A stretch of 64,000 nt of DNA from Cellulosilyticum lentocellum DSM 5427. Lineage in GTDB: Bacteria > Bacillota > Clostridia > Lachnospirales > Cellulosilyticaceae. The stretch covers positions 207,001 to 271,000 of the forward strand of contig NC_015275.1 of assembly GCF_000178835.2 (NCBI RefSeq), read 5' to 3'. Shown here one piece after another: positions 24,908 through 33,213 of this stretch; the first letter of the stretch is position 1, and each line of letters starts with the position of its first letter. Below the pieces are notes generated by a model that did no database searches, had not been told where the DNA came from, and worked only from the letters and a program-made list of their open reading frames with translations. The translations under genes and the position numbers were made by a program.

Positions 24908-25846
24908 GTGGAACAAGCATTAAAACCTTCTTTGGCAGAACCAGTTGCTAACGTAGAGGACATTAAGGAGAAAGTCAAGTATACTAAGCTCAAAAATAAT
25001 CGATTAGTCCCCTATATGTACTTATTACCTTGTTTTATTTTATTTTCTGTCTTTGTGTATTTCCCATTTGCTAAAACGATTTACTTAAGCTTTACCCTTA
25101 CTAATAGAAGAGGAGAGACCGTAGAGTTCGTAGGAATGGAGAACTTTCTAGAATTATTTACTTCACCTAGCTTCTTTAATAGTTTACTCATCACCTTTAA
25201 ATTTGCACTTCTTATTATTATTCCATCTATGCTCATTGGCCTTGGGTTAGCCCTTTTGGCACACAATAAATTGAAATACAGCAGAGCTTATGAACTAATG
25301 TTTTCTATGCCTATGGCCATTGCTTCAGCACCAGCTGCAATAATCTGGATTATGATCTTTCATCCTACTAATGGGATTGCGAATGCAGTACTTCACTCAG
25401 ATATTAAATGGCTAGCAGATCCTAAGTATGCTATTTACGCAGTGGCAATGGTAACCGTTTGGTTAAGTATTGGTATTAATTTTATCTTCTTATTTACAGG
25501 GCTTAAGTCCATTCCGGAAGAGCTAATAGAAAGTGCCAATATAGATGGTGCTAGCTATAGAAAGAAAGTAAGATATATTATCTTACCGCTCCTTACTCCA
25601 CAGCTTTTTTTCGTACTCTTTATGAACCTAGTAGGTGCATTTCAAGCCTTTGGGCAAATTAAATTGCTGACGCAAGGTGGACCTGGGGATTCTACTAATG
25701 TACTGGTGCATTCTATTTACCGTGATGCCTTCTTTAATGGTAGATTCGAAATGGCTAGCGCACAATCTATGATTTTATTTGTAATTGTTTTTGTCATTAC
25801 TATGGCTCAGTTCGCCTGTGAGAAAAAAGGGGTGCATTATAAATGA
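24908..25846 (+). CDS. ugpA: ABC transporter permease, UgpA/MalF type
   Basis: 312 aa from GTG 24908, 10 nt after AAAGGAG; TTG 24902 is the alternative. Six membrane helices after a 35-residue cytoplasmic tail, and the EAA loop (EELIESANIDGASYRKKVRYIILPLLTPQ) that docks the ATPase. Start of a permease-permease-lipoprotein-GDPD series. The phosphodiesterase downstream points to glycerol-3-phosphate or glycerophosphodiester import (Ugp) over a sugar, so the symbol is by context. No ATPase is encoded nearby; a shared MsmX/UgpC-type ATPase must serve it. Confidence 0.82.
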   Translation: MEQALKPSLAEPVANVEDIKEKVKYTKLKNNRLVPYMYLLPCFILFSVFVYFPFAKTIYLSFTLTNRRGETVEFVGMENFLELFTSPSFFNSLLITFKFALLIIIPSMLIGLGLALLAHNKLKYSRAYELMFSMPMAIASAPAAIIWIMIFHPTNGIANAVLHSDIKWLADPKYAIYAVAMVTVWLSIGINFIFLFTGLKSIPEELIESANIDGASYRKKVRYIILPLLTPQLFFVLFMNLVGAFQAFGQIKLLTQGGPGDSTNVLVHSIYRDAFFNGRFEMASAQSMILFVIVFVITMAQFACEKKGVHYK

Positions 25847-26661
25847 TGAGAAAAACGAAATGGCAACTTAACCTTTTAAGTATCATTATAGGCCTTTTGA
25901 TTATAGCACCGATTTTGTATGCCCTTTCTTTAAGCTTAATGACACCAGCAGAAATCTCTATGTTTCCCCCAAGGCTTTTACCTAGTCAGTTAAGACTGGA
26001 TAACTATCAACTAGCCCTGAGCATGGTGCCTTTTGGTAGATTTTTGACTAACAGCCTTTTTGTAGGTATCTGTGTTACCTTTGGGCAGCTCTTAACTTGT
26101 AGCTTGGCTGCTTATGCCTTTTCTTTCTTTGAATTTAAGGGAAAAAAGCTTCTATTTATTGCTGTGCTTGCAACGGTGATGATTCCAGGTGAAGTTATTA
26201 TTGTGTCGAACTATTTAACGGTCAGTCAATTAGGATGGAATGACAGTTTAAAGGCACTTATCATTCCTTTTTTGACTTCTGGCATGGGCATCTTTATGGT
26301 GAGGCAGTTTTTCCTGACTGTTCCTAAAGACTTACATGAGGCAGCTGTCATTGATGGCTGTGGGCATTTTCAGTTTTTAACTACTATTTTAGTGCCTATT
26401 TCGAAGCCTGTTATGGCATCCTTAGGGATTTATGTGTTCATTAATACATGGAATCAATATATGTGGCCACTTTTAACCATTAATAATCCCAATAAGCGTA
26501 CAGTTCAAATTGGTATTAGTATGTTGCAGTTTTCAGAAGGTAATAACTACGGTGTTATTTTAGCAGGAGCCTTAATGATTATTATCCCTTCTATTATTGT
26601 TTTTGTAATCGGCCAGAAGAGATTAGTAGATGGCATGATTTCAGGAGCTATAAAAGGGTAG
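25843..26661 (+). CDS. ugpE: ABC transporter permease, UgpE/MalG type
   Basis: 272 aa, overlapping the upstream gene by an ATGA. Six membrane helices and the EAA loop DLHEAAVIDGCGHFQFLTTI. With the upstream permease it forms the heterodimeric channel. The C terminus (GQKRLVDGMISGAIKG) is the conserved end of this permease class. Confidence 0.88.
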   Translation: MMRKTKWQLNLLSIIIGLLIIAPILYALSLSLMTPAEISMFPPRLLPSQLRLDNYQLALSMVPFGRFLTNSLFVGICVTFGQLLTCSLAAYAFSFFEFKGKKLLFIAVLATVMIPGEVIIVSNYLTVSQLGWNDSLKALIIPFLTSGMGIFMVRQFFLTVPKDLHEAAVIDGCGHFQFLTTILVPISKPVMASLGIYVFINTWNQYMWPLLTINNPNKRTVQIGISMLQFSEGNNYGVILAGALMIIIPSIIVFVIGQKRLVDGMISGAIKG

Positions 26662-26699
26662 TAAATATAGTTTGATTAAACAAAACGGGGAGGAAAGAA

Positions 26700-28133
26700 A
26701 TGAAGATTTTAAAAAAGAATTTCAAGAAGATAGTAGGGATCTCTATAGCATGTATGTGGACATTAACAAACACAGTAGGTTGCAGTCCAATTGAAGCAGA
26801 AGAAACAGGAGCTAATAATGCAGGCAGCAAACCTGCTAATGAAGCTAGTCCTTCTTCTCAAACCACTACGCAGCCAGCTTCAGTGGCTTCAGCAAATGCC
26901 ACTAAGCTAATATTCTGGCACTCTATGGGAGGTGCTGGTGGTGAAGCTATTAATAAACTCACTGAGCAGTTCAATGCCTCTCAGAATGAAATTGTGGTAG
27001 AAGCACAGTTCCAAGGCTCTTATGATGAAGCCATTAATAAGCTTAAAAGTGCTACTATAGGTGATGCTTCTCCTGATATTATGCAGCTTTATGACATTGG
27101 AACGAGATGGATGATTGATAGTGGCTATGCTTATAAGATTCAAGATATGATTAATGAGGATAACTATGATGTGAGCAAATTAGAGCAAAACATCTTAGCA
27201 TACTACTCTATTAATAATGAACTTTACTCTATGCCATTTAATAGTTCTACCCCTATTCTTTACTATAATAAAGATGCTTTCAAGGAAGTAGGGCTCGATC
27301 CGGAGAAAGCCCCTACTAACCTTGATGAAATGATTGAAGTTTCCAAGGCACTTGTTAAAAAAGATGGGGATAAGGTAACTAGATATGGTGCTAATATTCA
27401 AGTATATGGTTGGTTTTTTGAACAATTCTTAGTAAAAGAGCAGCTAGAGTATGCTAATAATGGCAATGGTAGAATAGATGGTGCAACAGCAGTAAGCTTT
27501 GATAGTAATGGCGGTGGACTTGATATTATGAACAAGTGGAAGGAAGCAGTAGACTCAGGCGTTATTGCTAATTTAGGCCGTGATGGAGACGTGAATAAGG
27601 AAGCCTTTACTTCTGGTAACTCTTGCATGTTCTTAGGTTCTACAGCATCTCTTTCAGGCATATTAAGTAGCATAGATGGTAAATTTGAATTAGGTACAGC
27701 TTACTTCCCAAGCATTAATGCTAGTGACAAAGGCGGCGTGTCCATAGGTGGTGGTTCTCTTTGGATGTTAGATAAAAAGGACGATGCTAAGGCAAAAGCA
27801 AGCTGGGAGTTTATCAAGTATATGGTTTCTCCAGAAGCACAAGTAGAATGGTCTAAAGCAACAGGCTACTTCCCTATTACTACAGAAGCATATAATTTAC
27901 CAGCCATGGAAGAGCATTTAAACGAAAAACCACAGTTCAAAACAGCTATTGATCAATTACATGCTAGTACAGGTTCTACAGGAGCACTTTTAGCAGTATT
28001 CCCAGAAGCAAGAGCTTGTATTGAAGAAAATCTTGAAAAGCTTCTCAATAATGAAATAAGTGCTGAGCAAGCAGTAGAAAATAGCGCAGGTACCATTAAT
28101 AAAGCTATAGAGAAGTATAATAAGACGAAATAA
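26700..28133 (+). CDS. ugpB: extracellular solute-binding lipoprotein, UgpB-like
   Basis: 477 aa, GGGAGGAAAG before ATG. Lipobox TVGC (Cys28), a Ser/Thr/Ala/Gln linker to about residue 60, then a family-1 solute-binding fold: LIFWHSMGGAGGEAINKLTE, PDIMQLYDIGTRWMIDSG, MPFNSSTPILYYNKDAF and KASWEFIKYMVSPEAQVEW. WHSM and the S/T-rich ligand positions resemble UgpB, consistent with glycerophosphodiester or G3P binding. Third gene of the import unit. Confidence 0.85.
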   Translation: MKILKKNFKKIVGISIACMWTLTNTVGCSPIEAEETGANNAGSKPANEASPSSQTTTQPASVASANATKLIFWHSMGGAGGEAINKLTEQFNASQNEIVVEAQFQGSYDEAINKLKSATIGDASPDIMQLYDIGTRWMIDSGYAYKIQDMINEDNYDVSKLEQNILAYYSINNELYSMPFNSSTPILYYNKDAFKEVGLDPEKAPTNLDEMIEVSKALVKKDGDKVTRYGANIQVYGWFFEQFLVKEQLEYANNGNGRIDGATAVSFDSNGGGLDIMNKWKEAVDSGVIANLGRDGDVNKEAFTSGNSCMFLGSTASLSGILSSIDGKFELGTAYFPSINASDKGGVSIGGGSLWMLDKKDDAKAKASWEFIKYMVSPEAQVEWSKATGYFPITTEAYNLPAMEEHLNEKPQFKTAIDQLHASTGSTGALLAVFPEARACIEENLEKLLNNEISAEQAVENSAGTINKAIEKYNKTK

Positions 28134-28148
28134 CGGTAGAATATAATC

Positions 28149-28362
28149 TACTACTGGAAAGAAATGAGAGGGGGTAGCTATCCTCAGGTGCTCCACTCCG
28201 TATTTTCGTAGGCACTAAGCTTATTTTTTTGATAAACGCCTGAAAACTCGCTCTGCTCAGACACTCAGGCTAAAAACTATCAAAAGAATTCGCTAAGTGC
28301 CTACTGAAAATACTCCGAAGTCGCCCCTTGAGGACAGCTACCCCCTCTCATTTCTAGCAGCA
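28149..28362. repeat. large palindromic intergenic element
   Basis: The left arm from about 28157 (GAAATGAGAGGGGGTAGCT, TCCTCA, TATTTTCGTAGGCAC, TTTTTTGATA) matches the reverse complement of the right arm up to about 28356 (GTGCCTACTGAAAATA, TGAGGACAGCTACCCCCTCT, CATTTC). GCCTGA/TCAGGC forms the tip. The whole forms a roughly 200-nt near-continuous hairpin. It has no ORF and no transposase. It sits between the binding-protein gene and the GDPD gene of one functional unit. It could be a non-autonomous palindromic repeat (MITE-like) or an mRNA processing/stability element. Confidence 0.8.
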
Positions 28363-28423
28363 ATAGCACATAATGTTACTACATGTGATTATAAGTTATA
28401 AGGAAATGAGGGGGGAGATGGTT

Positions 28424-29101
28424 ATGATTTTTAATATGGCACATAGGGGTGCTAGTGGGCATGAACCAGAAAATACAATAGGAGCTTTTGAAAGAGCTAT
28501 TGAGTTAGGCTGTGATGGGATTGAGACGGATGTACAGCTTTCAAAGGATGGTATTCCTATACTTATCCATGATGAAACAGTTGATAGAACCACAACTAAT
28601 TCTGGTTTTGTAAAGGATTTTACTTGCAGTGAGCTTCGGGATATGGGGATTCCTTCTTTGGAACAACTTATGATTTTAGCTAAGCTAAATCATATTGTAC
28701 TTAATTTAGAGCTTAAAAATGGGATTGTTTTATATAAGGAGCTAGAGGAAAAGGTCATTGATATTATTAAAAAATATCGTATGGAGCAGAGTGTCATCTT
28801 ATCAAGCTTTAATCATCAATCCATGGTGAAATGCAAGCAGATAGAGGCATCTATTATGACCGGTTTACTTTATATAGAAAACCTTGTCCAGCCAGAAAAA
28901 TATTGCAAATATGTAGGGGCAGATGCACTTCATCCACATTATCGTACAGTAAATAAAGAGATGGTGGAGGCGGCCCATGAAAGGTGTATGAAGGTAAATG
29001 TGTATACAGTAAATGAGGAAGAGGATATTCAAAACATGGTAGAAGTAGGGGCGGATATGATTATTAGTAATTATCCAGACCGTGTGAAGAAGTATTTGTA
29101 A
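28424..29101 (+). CDS. ugpQ: glycerophosphodiester phosphodiesterase
   Basis: 225 aa from ATG 28424, 6 nt after GGGGGAG; upstream in-frame starts have no usable RBS. GDPD TIM-barrel with the catalytic HRGASGHEPENT start, ETDVQLSKDGIPILIHDET and the metal/substrate residues in NLELKNG. No signal peptide, so it is cytoplasmic and hydrolyses imported glycerophosphodiesters to glycerol-3-phosphate and an alcohol. It follows the Ugp-like transporter after a 200-bp palindrome and is probably in the same regulon. Confidence 0.92.
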   Translation: MIFNMAHRGASGHEPENTIGAFERAIELGCDGIETDVQLSKDGIPILIHDETVDRTTTNSGFVKDFTCSELRDMGIPSLEQLMILAKLNHIVLNLELKNGIVLYKELEEKVIDIIKKYRMEQSVILSSFNHQSMVKCKQIEASIMTGLLYIENLVQPEKYCKYVGADALHPHYRTVNKEMVEAAHERCMKVNVYTVNEEEDIQNMVEVGADMIISNYPDRVKKYL

Positions 29102-29173
29102 GATACTACGAATTTTTAGGGACACAGATAAACTATAGTCTTTATAAATAATAAGATGAAAAAAGTGATAAGC

Positions 29174-29217
29174 AAAACTCTAACTTAGTAGATGATATGA
29201 GGTTAGAGTTTTTTTGT
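29174..29217 (+). terminator. terminator of the GDPD gene
   Basis: AAAACTCTAAC pairs with GTTAGAGTTTT, followed by a T run. It isolates the exosortase unit downstream. Confidence 0.88.
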
Positions 29218-29347
29218 TAGATAATTTGCATTTCTATATTAAAGCAAAAACTGCAGAATGTAAAAGTTGAAGTAAAGGTCGCAAGAAAATGATGAGGAAT
29301 GGAGAAGACATAATCAATACTATATATTGATAAACGATAAAAAAATA

Positions 29348-29376
29348 TTGAAAAACAGAAAGAGAGATGGTAAAAT
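29348..29376 (+). promoter_or_regulatory. promoter of the exosortase unit
   Basis: TTGAAA (29348-29353), a 17-bp spacer and TAAAAT (29371-29376), about 105 bp before the exosortase start. The leader has no recognised riboswitch. Confidence 0.6.
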
Positions 29377-29480
29377 AAATTCTAAATAATCAAATAAAAT
29401 ATAAAGGAGTAGGGCTAGCAAAATAGAAAAAGCAAAATCACTAAATAGCTTAAAAGCTAGAGAAAAAACGAAGGGGAGCT

Positions 29481-29975
29481 ATGATTAACGCACAGATTAA
29501 AAAGAGGATATTAGAAGTGTTAGGGATTATATTCACTTTTCTTTTGTTAGGAGGGGATCATTTTTTATCAAAAGGAATAGTAAGAGTTTTACTTCTTCCT
29601 TATGTAGGGCTATGTAAGCTTTTTTATAATGTTTATTTTGTTTATGACAGTACATATGGTTACGTATGCAATACAGCTACTTTTGCTATTAACAAGGAAT
29701 GTTTAGGAAATACATTTATGGCTATGGTATTTGTCCTTTTATTTTTTAGATTTAAAGCTCATGTGATAAATCAAGGCAAATGGCTTGGCATGGCATTAGT
29801 ACTGGCTATAGGAATAGGGTATATAGTAGGGAGTGTACGTATTTTAGCCTCTATACCTTTTGCAGGAAGTCATTTTTTTGGACTAATTCATGGGACCATA
29901 GGCATTGTACTTTATTTAGGTGGACTTATTGTAGTCAATGGTATAGGCGAATGGTATTTAAGAAAGAGGGGATGA
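29481..29975 (+). CDS. xrtK: exosortase K-like membrane cysteine transpeptidase
   Basis: 164 aa, AGGGGAGC before ATG. Small polytopic protein with about five membrane helices. The exosortase triad appears in order: Cys74 in NKECLGNTFMAM, Arg120 in VGSVRILASIPF and His137 in GLIHGTIGIVLY. Length and spacing suit the short XrtK class. The gene is 1 bp upstream of a large protein with an MAEP-membrane-basic C terminus, the defining XrtK/MSEP-CTERM pairing. It is predicted to cleave that tail at the membrane and transfer the protein to an unknown acceptor. Assignment by motif and context; no HMM was run. Confidence 0.82.
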   Translation: MINAQIKKRILEVLGIIFTFLLLGGDHFLSKGIVRVLLLPYVGLCKLFYNVYFVYDSTYGYVCNTATFAINKECLGNTFMAMVFVLLFFRFKAHVINQGKWLGMALVLAIGIGYIVGSVRILASIPFAGSHFFGLIHGTIGIVLYLGGLIVVNGIGEWYLRKRG

Positions 29976-29976
29976 A

Positions 29977-32697
29977 ATGAAACAGTTATTTAAACCGCTA
30001 TCAGTATGTTTAGGGATTGCAATACCGATTTTATTACTGGGCCTTTATTGGCTTATGGGTGTGAAGAACATAGAGAATGAAAGGGGCTTTACTACTTTAG
30101 GAATTGTATTAATGCTTATTTCAGGTGGTATAGTGCTGTGGGGGTATAGAAAGAAGGAAGAAGAGGAATTAAGTAAAGTAGCCCTTCTGATATTAATGGG
30201 CCTGAGTCTAGTATTGGGGCTAGGCATGATAGGGGTACTAGCGAATTGGGCTTCTTCAGTTGTTGGAGATAATCAAATTTTTACTGCTGTATGTATAAAT
30301 ATAGCCGTGATAGCCATTATTAATCTAATAAGCTGCATAGCCTTTTCTTATTCTATTAAAAGGGAGCGTCAGCTAGGTAAATATATTGAAGCTATAGTAG
30401 GATTGCCCTTTTTTATATATATTGGGGTAAGTATTGCTAATCAAATAGGTGGTGAACTATTAGCAATTATATTTGTGATTGGGGGATTCTACAGTTTACT
30501 TTTACTCATTCTTCAAGTCTTATTTATTTTAAAAAGAGATAGGGGCGTTTATTTCTTCCCAAGGGAGATGGAATCAAGAAAAGTAAAAATACAGTATTGG
30601 GTGTGCACCTTTTTAGTACTTATTGTGCTACCTTATCTAGGGCTAGCCGTTAATAATATAGGGATGTTTAATAATGGGAGCATTATTGGCAATTTTAGTC
30701 ATCCTATTTTCTGGTTGATGCCCCTTATTAATGGCTTAGCTTTTATGGTGATGCCAACTCAATCTTTGGTATTAAGGAAAATATTATTTTATATCAAGTG
30801 CGTGGGCTGTACTTTCATTTTATACTTCTTTGTGAGCTTCATTCCACTTATGCCGATTGGGTTTATTGGAATTATAGTTTATGGACTAGGATTATTTGCT
30901 TTTATTCCAACTTTGGCGAGTTTATGGGAAGTATGCTATATAGCAAGAGAAGCAAAAAGCTTATTTGGCACAGGGCATAAAAGAAGTAGCATAGCTCTTC
31001 TCATAGCAGGTCTACTTACTTTGCCACTACTTTTTGTAGGAAAAATAGGACTAGATCGTGAAAATTTCAATACAGCCATTCGCTATATAAGTGGAGAAGA
31101 AATGGAAGCTACTGTCCATAAAGAGCGGCTAGCAGGAAGTTTGGATATATTAGAAAGTGCTATTAGAGTAGAGAGATGGGAAAACGTGGTAGATGGAAAT
31201 ACTACACCTATTTTATCCTATCTTTACCTTCAAGGTCTTACAAAAGAAAATCATATTGATGAGAATACCCTTAATAAAATGAAGGCACTTTTCCTAGGGG
31301 AAGAAGAAGGCTTGGTTAATGAAGAAGATACCCTTCCTGTAGGGGACTCAGAAATTAAGCTAAAGGATGTAGCTGTTTCCACTACTTATGATGAAAAGCA
31401 AGACATTTATCGCTCTTGGATTGATTTGACCTTAGAAAATATTTCTATGGATGACCAACGTGAGTATGCGACTACCATTAGTATGCCAGATAATGCTTAC
31501 GTCAGTGATTACTATTTAGTGGTGGGAGAAGAAAAAAAGAAAGGCATATTAGCAGATGAAAGAGCAGCTACCAGCTTATATCAAAGTATTGTAAGCCGAA
31601 GTCTTGACCCAGGGATATTAAAATATTTTAATGATGAGACCCTTGAATTAAGAGTATTTCCTTTTAGTAGTGAAGAAATGAGGCAAACAGGCTTTGAAGT
31701 TATTCATACAGGAGCGGCTACTCTTGCTATAGATGATTACCAACTTGAACTTAAAGGCACCTCTGAACCTATAAAAGAAGACTATTCGGTTATAAAAACA
31801 GAAGGGCTTACTATTTTATCAAGTGATTATATTAAGACATTGCCTCAAGCAGATAATTTAGTACCACGCTATTACTTTTTAATAGATGGGTCAAAGGATT
31901 CTGATAGAAAAACATTAATTCAAAGAGCAGAGAGCTATATAGAAGAACAAGGCTTGCAGGAAACAGAGGTATGGGTGGTTGAAGAAGGTATTTTAAGCAA
32001 AGGTATAGAGAATATAGCAGCGGCTCAGTTTGGTGATGGAGGCTACAATTTTAATGGTGCCCTTCAACAGATTTTAAGAGAAGAAAAAGTAGGTTATTAC
32101 CCTGTAGTAATAGCCGTAACTTCAGACTTTTCAAAGGCATTAGGGCCTTATCGGCTAGGAGGTCTAGCACAAAAATATCCTCAAAGTAGCTACTACTATG
32201 AGTTAAATGAGGATTTGAGTTTAAGGCCTCATGTGCTTTATAAGGGGGCTAGAGTTTATACAGAAATGACTAGGGCACCGCTTCTAGCAGATGTGAGAAG
32301 CTATGAAGGCCAAGCAGTATTAAATACGGGGCGAAAGCAATTCATTTACACAAGTCCATTAAAGACTTTTCAGTCTACTCAAAATGCCTATAAAGACGGG
32401 TGTTTACTAGAAGCCATGAGTCATCATGAAGAAAGCCTAAATCAAGAAGAATTATTGCAGGTCGTTAAAGGGAGTTTCACTACTAGGCTTTTAACTCAGC
32501 AAACAGCTTTTATTGTGGTAGAAACAAACGAGCAAGAAGAAGAGTTAATTAGGTTACAACAGGAATACTTATCTGGCAAGAAGCATTTGGAAGGTGGTGC
32601 TTTTTCTACTATGGCAGAACCGTCCCTAGTTTTATGTGCCATGGTGCTACTAGTAGGTTTTGGTTATTCCCGAAAACATAGTGGGTGCCCTAGGTAA
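29977..32697 (+). CDS. MSEP-CTERM-type protein with VIT-like domain, substrate of XrtK
   Basis: 906 aa, AGAGGGGATG overlapping the XrtK stop region. About ten membrane helices in residues 1-360. A vault (VIT)-like domain follows around 440-580 (KLKDVAVSTTYDEKQDIYRS, ERAATSLYQSIVSRSLDPGI, LRVFPFSSEEMRQ), then a von Willebrand A-like region to about 780. The C terminus is MAEP (879-882), a hydrophobic helix and RKH, the exosortase sorting tail. This matches the large MSEP-CTERM proteins always paired with exosortase K. Function unknown. The last ~150 bp of the gene are repeated at 35427-35583. Confidence 0.82.
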   Translation: MKQLFKPLSVCLGIAIPILLLGLYWLMGVKNIENERGFTTLGIVLMLISGGIVLWGYRKKEEEELSKVALLILMGLSLVLGLGMIGVLANWASSVVGDNQIFTAVCINIAVIAIINLISCIAFSYSIKRERQLGKYIEAIVGLPFFIYIGVSIANQIGGELLAIIFVIGGFYSLLLLILQVLFILKRDRGVYFFPREMESRKVKIQYWVCTFLVLIVLPYLGLAVNNIGMFNNGSIIGNFSHPIFWLMPLINGLAFMVMPTQSLVLRKILFYIKCVGCTFILYFFVSFIPLMPIGFIGIIVYGLGLFAFIPTLASLWEVCYIAREAKSLFGTGHKRSSIALLIAGLLTLPLLFVGKIGLDRENFNTAIRYISGEEMEATVHKERLAGSLDILESAIRVERWENVVDGNTTPILSYLYLQGLTKENHIDENTLNKMKALFLGEEEGLVNEEDTLPVGDSEIKLKDVAVSTTYDEKQDIYRSWIDLTLENISMDDQREYATTISMPDNAYVSDYYLVVGEEKKKGILADERAATSLYQSIVSRSLDPGILKYFNDETLELRVFPFSSEEMRQTGFEVIHTGAATLAIDDYQLELKGTSEPIKEDYSVIKTEGLTILSSDYIKTLPQADNLVPRYYFLIDGSKDSDRKTLIQRAESYIEEQGLQETEVWVVEEGILSKGIENIAAAQFGDGGYNFNGALQQILREEKVGYYPVVIAVTSDFSKALGPYRLGGLAQKYPQSSYYYELNEDLSLRPHVLYKGARVYTEMTRAPLLADVRSYEGQAVLNTGRKQFIYTSPLKTFQSTQNAYKDGCLLEAMSHHEESLNQEELLQVVKGSFTTRLLTQQTAFIVVETNEQEEELIRLQQEYLSGKKHLEGGAFSTMAEPSLVLCAMVLLVGFGYSRKHSGCPR
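32541..32695 (+). repeat. direct repeat copy 1 (3' end of MSEP-CTERM gene)
   Basis: This ~155-bp stretch coding for the last part of the protein, including MAEP and the membrane tail, recurs at 35427-35583 with a modest number of substitutions. The two copies bracket about 2.7 kb of mostly decayed, more G+C-rich DNA. Confidence 0.9.
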
Positions 32698-32729
32698 GAC
32701 GTGGCTATGTAACAAGTGATAGTAAAGAG
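32694..32729 (+). pseudogene. fragment of a DUF434 gene 5' region
   Basis: 36 bp differing at three positions from 38794-38829, the part of the intact DUF434 gene coding for VRRGYVPSDSKE. It starts right at the MSEP-CTERM stop. It is too short to code but too similar to be chance. Confidence 0.6.
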
Positions 32730-32744
32730 GTCAATAAATATAGG

Positions 32745-32873
32745 GTGATTAGTAGGATAATGGTAGCCTTACTACTAGTACCATTAATAGGCTGTTTAAG
32801 TAGCAAAGAAATAGCTAATTGTTCAGCAACAAGACAGGCGACAAGAGAAAAACAACTAAAAAAGCTGGAGTAG
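32745..32873 (+). pseudogene. repeat-less remnant of the Gln-rich lipoprotein gene
   Basis: 42 codons from GTG 32745: SRIMVALLLVPLIGCLSS then KEIANCSATR and QLKKLE, stop. The first 30 residues match the lipoprotein at 22552 (SRIIAALLIVPLVGCSSS, REIANCSAT). The last codons and the following AATAAGAAG correspond to its extreme 3' end, so the whole repeat region is missing. No good RBS. Either a collapsed pseudogene or a mini-lipoprotein. Confidence 0.55.
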
Positions 32874-32898
32874 AAAAATAAGAAGTAATCAGCTAATT

Positions 32899-33212
32899 TT
32901 ATGCAGTTGCCTGAAATATAAACCAGCCATCCTTAACAGAAAACTGAAATACACCACCATGCTTTTCTACGATATGAGCCATACTTTTTGTGGCGTGTAT
33001 GGCATTTTCCAAAGCGTTTGACAAGAGGGAACAAGGCTGGGTGTCACTAAAGGGAAGCGAGTCAGGCAGTTTTGCATCTATCGTCAACTGAATTTCTTGA
33101 TGACAAGCCTGTTTTTCCTTGTAGGTTCTATTCCTGCAAAGAGAGCTGACACCACTATGCAAAAGACCAGAGAAACGCCAAATCGTAAGAGTCCTAGTAT
33201 TGTCACTACCAT
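32899..33212 (-). pseudogene. GHKL sensor histidine kinase gene with large internal deletion
   Basis: ATG 33212 with GGGAGG upstream begins a typical kinase N terminus (VTILGLLRFGVSLVFCIVVS, FAGIEPTRKNRL). The frame is lost around 33120. In another frame the C-terminal ATPase region continues (TIDAKLPDSLPFSDTQPCSL, LSNALENAIHA). A second gap removes the G1/F-box part, and the gene ends MAHIVEKHGGVFQFSVKDGWF. Both ends are kept and the middle, several hundred codons, is gone. Partner of the gutted response regulator just upstream. Confidence 0.75.
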
Positions 33213-33213
33213 T

